From assembly GCA_025450555.1 (NCBI GenBank), contig JANWHF010000261.1, positions 1-11,387 on the forward strand: a stretch of DNA of 11,387 nt. Direction: 5' to 3'. This DNA comes from Tepidisphaeraceae bacterium. Lineage in GTDB: Bacteria > Planctomycetota > Phycisphaerae > Tepidisphaerales > Tepidisphaeraceae. The translations under genes and the position numbers were made by a program. A model generated the notes under the pieces. That model made no database searches. It was not told the origin of the DNA and saw nothing but the letters and a program-made list of their open reading frames with translations. Shown in pieces: positions 6,433-11,387 of the stretch. Every line of letters starts with the position of its first letter. Position 1 is the first letter of the stretch.

Positions 6433-7743
6433 ATGCGTTCACTTCGATTTGTCGGCAGAAGAAAACTGATCGGGATGCTGCTGCTGATCCTGCCGGTTCT
6501 TTTTGCGCGGCCAGCACGGGGCCAGTATGTGCTGGAAGACATGCGGGACCCCAATCGTTACGCGCCGGGGCCTGTCTTTCTGCCGTTTCTTTTTTACACC
6601 AGTTCCTATCGCCTCGGCGGAGGAATGGTGTGGAGCTCGACGGGGCTGCTCCAGCCGCAGACGGATTCCTTTGGCCTGGCGCTGGGCAGCGTGAATGGAT
6701 CGTATTCGCTCCAGGCGGGCTTCCATAATTTCCAGGTGCAGCCGATCGATCGACTGTTTGTCGGATTTGAAGCGGGATTTTCGCAGGAAAATCAGTTCAC
6801 GGCCTTCATCAACGGCAATCGCGAATTCTCCCGCGAAGCCGCGGGGAGCAATCGATCGTCGAAAGAAAACTTTTTGACCCTTCAGGACGATGACGGCTGG
6901 GGGCAGGTGTCGCTGAGCTATTTATTGCCCATGGGCGGCGGATTGGACGTCGTCGTCAATCATTACGTGCTCGAGGACGGCCTGGCCAAGGAAGGCATGA
7001 CCGGCGGCTTCGGGTGGAATCCGCTGACTACCGGGCGGACCTATCTTCAGCTCCTGCCTAATTATGAATACCAGACGCTTGAAGTGGCCTCCGGCGATGC
7101 CCATTACGACACCAATGGGCTCCAATTCAATGTTCTCTACGATAATACCGATTTTCCGCTGAACCCCAGCTCCGGAAATACGACGCGCCTCAGCGTGCAG
7201 CGCGATTTTGGACTATTCAACAGCACCAACACCTGGACGACTTACTCCGGCGAATTCAGCCAGTTCATCGATCTGGGTCAGTCGCGACTCTTTCGCCAGC
7301 AGGTGCTGGCGCTGGACGCCTGGACCAGTTATTCGCCGACCTGGCATGGCGGAAATCGGCCTGGTGAAGGGCCGCGGACCGCGCCGCCTTTTTATCAGGG
7401 CGCAATGCTGGGCGGGCAGCAACGTTTTCGCGGCTTCGAGGACAACCGCTTCCACGACCGTGCCGCGATTTACGCGTCGGCCGAGCTTCGTCTCGTGCCG
7501 ACATGGAACCCGTTCAAGAAGATTTCGATTCTGAAGGATGCCGACATCACCTGGATGCAGTGGGCGATTTTTGCGGAAGCGGGGCGGGTGTCGAATGAGT
7601 ATTCGCCCGACCTGTTGAGTCATCTCAAAGGGGATGTGGGCTTCGGGCTTCGCATTCTCGCAAAAGACACGCTCGTGCGGTTCGACATCGCGGCATCGAG
7701 CGAGGGTTATCAGCTTTGGGTGGGATTGTCGGAGCCGTTTTAA
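6433..7743 (+). CDS. Omp85/BamA-type outer-membrane beta-barrel protein without POTRA domains
   Basis: A 436-residue exported protein. Signal peptide: MRSLRFVGRRKLIG, then a hydrophobic core LLLILPVLFA and cleavage near ARG|QYV (residue 30). The rest is alternating aromatic/polar beta-strand sequence (SFGLALGSVNGSYSLQAGF, LFVGFEAGFSQ, YLQLLPNYEYQTL). LGGQQRFRGF (about 326-335) is the conserved (V/L)RG(F/Y) loop motif of Omp85 proteins, which in this family reaches into the barrel. The last strand ends in ...WVGLSEPF, with a C-terminal phenylalanine as in outer-membrane barrels. There is no room for POTRA repeats before the barrel, so it is not BamA itself; it resembles the stand-alone surface antigen (D15) barrels. 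The frame opens at TTG 6430 but ATG 6433 is preferred. TTGGCG-N16-TAGGAT (6393-6420) is a weak promoter candidate, and AGGA lies 13 bases before the start, which is far. The 3' end is 7 bases from the facing gene. Confidence 0.8.
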   Translation: MRSLRFVGRRKLIGMLLLILPVLFARPARGQYVLEDMRDPNRYAPGPVFLPFLFYTSSYRLGGGMVWSSTGLLQPQTDSFGLALGSVNGSYSLQAGFHNFQVQPIDRLFVGFEAGFSQENQFTAFINGNREFSREAAGSNRSSKENFLTLQDDDGWGQVSLSYLLPMGGGLDVVVNHYVLEDGLAKEGMTGGFGWNPLTTGRTYLQLLPNYEYQTLEVASGDAHYDTNGLQFNVLYDNTDFPLNPSSGNTTRLSVQRDFGLFNSTNTWTTYSGEFSQFIDLGQSRLFRQQVLALDAWTSYSPTWHGGNRPGEGPRTAPPFYQGAMLGGQQRFRGFEDNRFHDRAAIYASAELRLVPTWNPFKKISILKDADITWMQWAIFAEAGRVSNEYSPDLLSHLKGDVGFGLRILAKDTLVRFDIAASSEGYQLWVGLSEPF

Positions 7744-7750
7744 CAGACGG

Positions 7751-8743
7751 TTACGGTTGATCGTCTCCGCGAACTTCACGAATGCGCTGCTGCGCCATTT
7801 CTTTATCCGACGCATTTAGCAACGGCAGCGCCTTCTCATACCAATATGCCGCCCGCTTTTTTGCCTGCGATTGTCGGACGATATTGTCGCCTTCATATTT
7901 CCACCAGTCGTTGGCGACGAACAGCATTCCCCTGGCATCTTTGGGATCTTCCAGATCATTGCGGGCCAGGACCGACAGCATTGAATCCTTGAGCCGGGCC
8001 ACGCGAGGCAGGCCGGCTTTCCATTGGCCTATCGAGCATAAGAAGGCCCCGAGGTCGAAATTCAATTGCGGATCATCAGGATTGCTTTTGAGTTTTTTCT
8101 CAGCAGTGATGGCCTGCATGCGGGCGCGATTGGCGTTGGCCGTCATCTTATCGTGCTCAGTGGCGCTCCGGCGAAGCTCCGCGTTCGATGGATCTTTGCG
8201 AAGACAATCATGAACGAGCGTCATCGCGCGATGTGCGGAACCCATGTCTCCAACATCCAGAAAATCTTCCACCACCTGCAAATAAGCCGACGCAAGCTCG
8301 GCAGGCGTGCCGCTCGCTTTGTCCATCGCGACGGCCAATGCCGACAGCTTCATGTCAATCGTATCGATTCGATAGGCGCGACTGAGATCATCAACGCAGT
8401 ACATCGCCAGGCGCAAGTGCCGGCAATCGATCGCATATTCGCGGGCGTCGCGCAGCATGACGAATTTCAGGGCGGCTCGATCCGCGTTCGCCGTTGCGTC
8501 AATGTCGCGTGCTTCTTTTCGAAGCTGCCGGGCCAGGGAAAGCTGCGCTTCAGGATCGCGCCGGGCATCGGCAAATTCATTCGAATGGCTCTTTCGAAGC
8601 AGATAATCAGCGTGATTCTGCGGGGCCGACTTGGGGACCGGCAGCAGCGAATCCCACTCGCCTGCATGGGCACTGCCCGCAAGGCAAATCGAGCAAAAAA
8701 GCGCCAGAAAGCACAGCCAGCGTAAATTCACAGTTCCGATCAT
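7751..8743 (-). CDS. Secreted helical/TPR-like protein with planctomycete-type C-terminal motif
   Basis: 330 residues from the ATG at 8743, chosen because AAGGTGGT abuts it and a clean signal peptide follows (NLRWLCFLALFCSICLAGSAHA|GEW, cleavage after A27; shown to mark the site). The frame continues to 8830, but those 29 residues are basic and unlike a signal. The mature protein is almost entirely helical with TPR-like pairs (ELASAYLQVVEDFLDVGD, NFDLGAFLCSIGQWKAGLP). ANDWW (277-281) followed by KKRAAYWYEKALPLL (295-309) is a motif I recognise from the C-termini of many planctomycete exported repeat proteins; its function is not known to me. The likely location is the periplasm. It diverges from the LEPR-type surface protein with about 100 bases between starts and meets the barrel gene tail to tail. 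No enzymatic motif is visible. Confidence 0.75.
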   Translation of the reverse strand: MIGTVNLRWLCFLALFCSICLAGSAHAGEWDSLLPVPKSAPQNHADYLLRKSHSNEFADARRDPEAQLSLARQLRKEARDIDATANADRAALKFVMLRDAREYAIDCRHLRLAMYCVDDLSRAYRIDTIDMKLSALAVAMDKASGTPAELASAYLQVVEDFLDVGDMGSAHRAMTLVHDCLRKDPSNAELRRSATEHDKMTANANRARMQAITAEKKLKSNPDDPQLNFDLGAFLCSIGQWKAGLPRVARLKDSMLSVLARNDLEDPKDARGMLFVANDWWKYEGDNIVRQSQAKKRAAYWYEKALPLLNASDKEMAQQRIREVRGDDQP

Positions 8744-8791
8744 ACCACCTTGCGACGCATCCGGCGGCGGGCGATGATCCGATTTGCGATA

Positions 8792-8810
8792 CCGCTTTGC
8801 ATAGAAGCGG
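8792..8810. promoter_or_regulatory. Inverted repeat between two divergent genes
   Basis: CCGCTT (8792-8797) and AAGCGG (8805-8810) are perfect reverse complements around a 7-base spacer. The site sits 34-52 bases before the LEPR-gene ATG and 49-67 bases before the facing TPR-gene ATG, a position suited to a shared operator. No convincing -35/-10 pair could be matched on either side, so this is a weak call. Confidence 0.3.
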
Positions 8811-8834
8811 AATGTAGGCAATATTTTCAATTAC

Positions 8835-8839
8835 AGGAG
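8835..8839 (+). promoter_or_regulatory. Shine-Dalgarno of the LEPR-type gene
   Basis: AGGAG ends 4 bases before the ATG at 8844. It fixes the start immediately before the LEPR-like motif, so the motif really is at the N-terminus. Confidence 0.7.
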
Positions 8840-8843
8840 TGCG

Positions 8844-9647
8844 ATGAAATTGCCCAGCGGAAGATCGGTGCCGTGCATTGAATCCATGGAACGCCGAATG
8901 ATGCTGAGCGGTGCGCCGGCATCAACTGCGGCGCTGTCTGCGAGTCTATCGGGGGCGCTCCCAACGTCTGTTATCGCGGGTCAGAAAACAACGATCCGCC
9001 AGAAGGTGACGATCAGCAGCGATGAAGCAATCAGTACGACCGTCACGGTGAGCGTCTCGCTCTCGACCAGCCCGACGTTTGACGCGGCCAATGCCGTTTC
9101 GGTTCCGCTGATGCTCACCAAGCCGCTCCATCTGGCGGCAGGAAAAAGCAGGAGCATTCCGATCACCCTCAAGTCGCTGCCCAGCACCGTGCCTGCTGGA
9201 ACTTATCATCTTCAAGTGGAGGCGACGCCTGCTTCGGGCGCGACGACGGCCGATGCTACAACGGCCACGACGATGTCGGTCGTCGCGCCGTTCATCGATC
9301 TTTCATCGGCTTTCGCAAAGACGCCGACGACGCTGAAGCTTGGCCGTCGCGTGGTCGTCGGGTTCTATGTAACCAACAATGGCAATATTCCCGCGGTAGG
9401 CCGACCGGAATTTCAGGTCGGCGCATCACCTGATGGGAAGGTGGACAACAGCACCGTCATCATCGGGACGTTTCTGCATTCCATCAGCATCAAGCCCGGC
9501 AAATCCACACTTGTCAGATTCGCCTCGGTTCCCAAGGCCAAAGGGACTTTCTATCTCGTTGCCGCTGCCGATCTCAATAACATCTTCAACGAGACGAATA
9601 TCGACAACAACGTGATTATCGCGAAGTTCACCACGTCGATCGTTTGA
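8844..9647 (+). CDS. LEPR-XLL-type surface protein with CARDB-like domain
   Basis: 267 residues. Residues 13-23 (ESMERRMMLSG) fit the degenerate LEPR-XLL N-terminal motif (typically LE.R.LLS) found on many very large planctomycete exported proteins. It follows a short basic segment, and there is no conventional hydrophobic signal peptide. Residues about 25-145 are a Ser/Thr/Ala-rich beta-sandwich (ISTTVTVSVSLST, LHLAAGKSRSIPITL, VPAGTYHLQVEA). Residues about 155-265 look like a CARDB/invasin-type domain (LKLGRRVVVGFYVTNNGNIP, SIKPGKSTLVRF, FNETNIDNN); the ending NExNxxNN is typical of CARDB. LEPR proteins are usually much longer, so this is a small example with two beta domains. A role at the cell surface or in adhesion is inferred only. 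It ends 9 bases from the facing gltX stop. Confidence 0.75.
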   Translation: MKLPSGRSVPCIESMERRMMLSGAPASTAALSASLSGALPTSVIAGQKTTIRQKVTISSDEAISTTVTVSVSLSTSPTFDAANAVSVPLMLTKPLHLAAGKSRSIPITLKSLPSTVPAGTYHLQVEATPASGATTADATTATTMSVVAPFIDLSSAFAKTPTTLKLGRRVVVGFYVTNNGNIPAVGRPEFQVGASPDGKVDNSTVIIGTFLHSISIKPGKSTLVRFASVPKAKGTFYLVAAADLNNIFNETNIDNNVIIAKFTTSIV

Positions 9648-9656
9648 TTAGCTTTG

Positions 9657-11309
9657 TTAAAGGTTGGCCAGGCATTTCTCGATGCGCGCGATCGTCGATG
9701 GCTTGCCGAGGAACTCGAGCGTTTCAAAGATCGGCGGGCTGACAGTCGAACCGCTGACGGCAACGCGGATCGGCTGCGCGACTTTTCCAAGCCCAAGCTG
9801 CGTGCGATCGCAATAGCCTTTGACGGCCAACTCAATTTCGTGCGCAGTCCACGAACTGAGGCCACTCAGAATCGCCAGGATTTCCCGCAGCGCATTGGCT
9901 CCCTGGTTCTCGTTTTTCTTCAACACCTTCTCGACCGCATCGCCCTGAAGCTCGATCTGATCATCCCGCATAAAAAGGAATCGCGATTTTTCATCCACTT
10001 CGCGCAACAGATGAAAGCCGTGGTTCATTTTCAGCACCTTTTCCAGGGCCGCATCATCGGCGTTGTTCAATAGTGAATCGGGATTGACCGATAGATAATC
10101 GCGAAACGCCGCCAGCATCCGCGGCATCGGCGCGGAAGCGCAGGCCTCGGTGTTAAACGCCAGCAGCTTGTCGCGCGCGAATTTGGCGTTGCTCTTGCCA
10201 ATGCGATCGAGGCTGAACAGCTCGACCATTTCCGCGACGCTCATGCGCTCGCGATCGCCGCCGGGGCTCCATCCAAGAAGCGAAAGAAAGTTGAGCAGCA
10301 CTTCCGGCAGATAGCCGTTCTCGCGGAAATCGTGAATCAGAATCTCCGGCAGGTCGCCGCGACCCATCCCCATCATCTTCATCACCGACGCCTGCTCGCC
10401 CAGATCCAGCTGCAGGGGGTTGCTGTCGTTGCCCGTCTTGTCCGGCAGCCATGCCGAAAAACGCTGCGGATCGATGCCGGTCTCCTGCGCCATCTGCTCG
10501 GCGGTTTTCTTTCCCGAGCGAATCCATTGCCCGACGCGCTCACGGATTTTCTTGTCGCGATCGCGCTTGCTCATCTTGCTGCCGTCGGAATTCATGATGA
10601 TCGGCAAATGGCCATACGTCGGTCGGGCGTAGCCGAGCGCTTCCTGCAGCGCGATGTGATTCACCGTGTTGAGCAGATGCTCCTGCCCGCGCAGGATATG
10701 CGTCACGCCTGCCTCGGCATCGTCCACCACAACGGCAAAGTGATAGGTCGGCATGCCGTCGCTTTTGCGGATGATGAAGTCCTGCACTTCGCCGGGGCCG
10801 ACGCCCTGATTGGCGCCCAGCACGACATCATCAAAGCGATATTCCTTAACCGGCATCGCCAGCCGAACGACGTGCGGCCGGCCCTCCGCCTGGAATTGGC
10901 GGATCTGTTCATCGGTGAGCCGCGGCCGGACGTATCGATACTGCCGTTTTGCCCGCTGGGCCGCGTGCCACAGTCGATCCAGCACTTCCTTGGTTTCATA
11001 GGCTTTGTAAGCGAGGCCGCGTGCGATCAGCTCGTCGATGATGCGGTTGTAAATCTCGATCCGCCGCGATTGATAAACCAGCTCCGCATTGTCCCAGCCC
11101 AGGCCCAGCCAGCGCAGGTCGTCGATGAGTTGATCGCACGCCTGCTGCGTGCTTCGGGCCACATCGGTGTCTTCGATGCGCAGCAGAAATCGCCCGCCGG
11201 TATGACGGGCCAGCAGCCAGTTGAACAAAGCGGTGCGCGCTCCGCCGACATGCAGATAGCCAGTCGGCGACGGCGCAAAACGAGTCACGACAACGGAAGA
11301 ATCAGCCAT
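9657..11309 (-). CDS. gltX: Glutamyl-tRNA synthetase
   Basis: Class I synthetase that charges tRNA-Glu with glutamate in the cytoplasm. Residues 10-25 (RFAPSPTGYLHVGGAR) hold the HIGH-equivalent HVGG (20-23). DGSKMSKRD (242-250) holds the KMSKS loop. DFIIRKSDGMPTYHFAVVVDD (177-197, in part) and ILRGQEHLLNT are standard GluRS segments. The 550 residues exceed the usual 465-500 because about 70 residues (about 250-320) are inserted between KMSKR and the segment NGYLPEVLLNFLSLLGWSPG. The cysteines of the zinc site found in E. coli GluRS are absent (YKAYETKEV...RQYRYVRPR). The anticodon-binding helical domain closes the protein (SPPIFETLEFLGKPSTIARI). Whether the enzyme also charges tRNA-Gln, as where GatCAB is present, cannot be seen here. 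No Shine-Dalgarno precedes the ATG. Confidence 0.97.
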   Translation of the reverse strand: MADSSVVVTRFAPSPTGYLHVGGARTALFNWLLARHTGGRFLLRIEDTDVARSTQQACDQLIDDLRWLGLGWDNAELVYQSRRIEIYNRIIDELIARGLAYKAYETKEVLDRLWHAAQRAKRQYRYVRPRLTDEQIRQFQAEGRPHVVRLAMPVKEYRFDDVVLGANQGVGPGEVQDFIIRKSDGMPTYHFAVVVDDAEAGVTHILRGQEHLLNTVNHIALQEALGYARPTYGHLPIIMNSDGSKMSKRDRDKKIRERVGQWIRSGKKTAEQMAQETGIDPQRFSAWLPDKTGNDSNPLQLDLGEQASVMKMMGMGRGDLPEILIHDFRENGYLPEVLLNFLSLLGWSPGGDRERMSVAEMVELFSLDRIGKSNAKFARDKLLAFNTEACASAPMPRMLAAFRDYLSVNPDSLLNNADDAALEKVLKMNHGFHLLREVDEKSRFLFMRDDQIELQGDAVEKVLKKNENQGANALREILAILSGLSSWTAHEIELAVKGYCDRTQLGLGKVAQPIRVAVSGSTVSPPIFETLEFLGKPSTIARIEKCLANL

Positions 11310-11318
11310 AGAGATTCA

Positions 11319-11347
11319 AGTAAACGCCAGTCCAAGCGACTTTTCAA
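11319..11347 (-). promoter_or_regulatory. Promoter of gltX
   Basis: On the minus strand TTGAAA (11347-11342; 5 of 6 to TTGACA), a 17-base spacer and TTTACT (11324-11319; 4 of 6 to TATAAT). The -10 ends only 9 bases before the gltX ATG (11309), so the leader would be 0-3 bases. A 5-bp inverted repeat (CGACT 11337-11341, AGTCG 11352-11356) brackets the -35 and might be an operator half-site pair. Confidence 0.5.
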
Positions 11348-11387
11348 CCCGAGTCGTTCTAGCCTGACTGCACATTCGCTCGCCCGA

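Noticed and set aside
7213..7815. 200-codon minus-strand frame across the end of the barrel gene
   Set aside because: It is antisense to the RFRGF-containing barrel segment and overlaps the facing gene. The product is R/H/P-rich and lacks motifs.
8066..8725. 219-codon plus-strand frame opposite the secreted TPR-like gene
   Set aside because: The minus-strand gene has a ribosome site, a signal peptide and the RAAYWYEKALP motif. The antisense frame has none of these.

Overview
The window looks like a stretch of chromosome from a planctomycete, probably class Phycisphaerae and possibly close to Tepidisphaerales. Three things point there. One protein opens with a degenerate LEPR-XLL-type motif (ESMERRMMLSG). 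A secreted repeat protein ends in the WW...RAAYWYEKALP motif that I associate with planctomycetes. The glutamyl-tRNA synthetase carries a long insert after KMSKR. The placement comes from recognised protein features, not from a search. I saw no mobile element, CRISPR array, tRNA, rRNA or phage gene.

Layout, left to right. A TPR/glycosyltransferase-like gene (+) is open at the left edge and ends at 1569. It faces a leftward block on the minus strand, read from high to low coordinate: a secreted glycoside hydrolase-like protein (6330-4894), an amidohydrolase (4823-3567), a previously uncounted 48-codon gene (3570-3424), a small coiled-coil protein (3422-3069), a small lipoprotein (2820-2389) and ribosome recycling factor (2185-1625). 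A POTRA-less Omp85-type outer-membrane barrel (6433-7743, +) diverges from the glycoside hydrolase. It runs tail to tail into a secreted helical/TPR-like protein (8743-7751, -). That gene in turn diverges from a LEPR-type surface protein with a CARDB-like domain (8844-9647, +). The surface protein runs tail to tail into gltX (11309-9657, -), whose promoter lies at the right edge.

Functionally this is a mix of translation genes (frr, gltX), envelope or exported proteins (barrel, glycoside hydrolase, LEPR protein, TPR protein, lipoprotein) and one small-molecule deaminase-like enzyme. The clearest internal logic is the amidohydrolase - 48 aa - coiled-coil cluster. The first two genes overlap by ATGA, and the Shine-Dalgarno of the third lies inside the last codons of the second, so the three are probably translated together. 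The two divergent intergenic regions each hold a short palindrome that could be a shared operator. gltX and the amidohydrolase both have a -10-like element only 8-9 nt before an ATG that lacks a Shine-Dalgarno, which suggests leaderless mRNAs.

No gap between genes exceeds 300 bases; the longest is 2821-3068. Most of the window is ordinary. The candidates for new biology are the 48-aa overlapping gene with its coiled-coil partner and, less strongly, the GluRS insert and the leaderless promoters.
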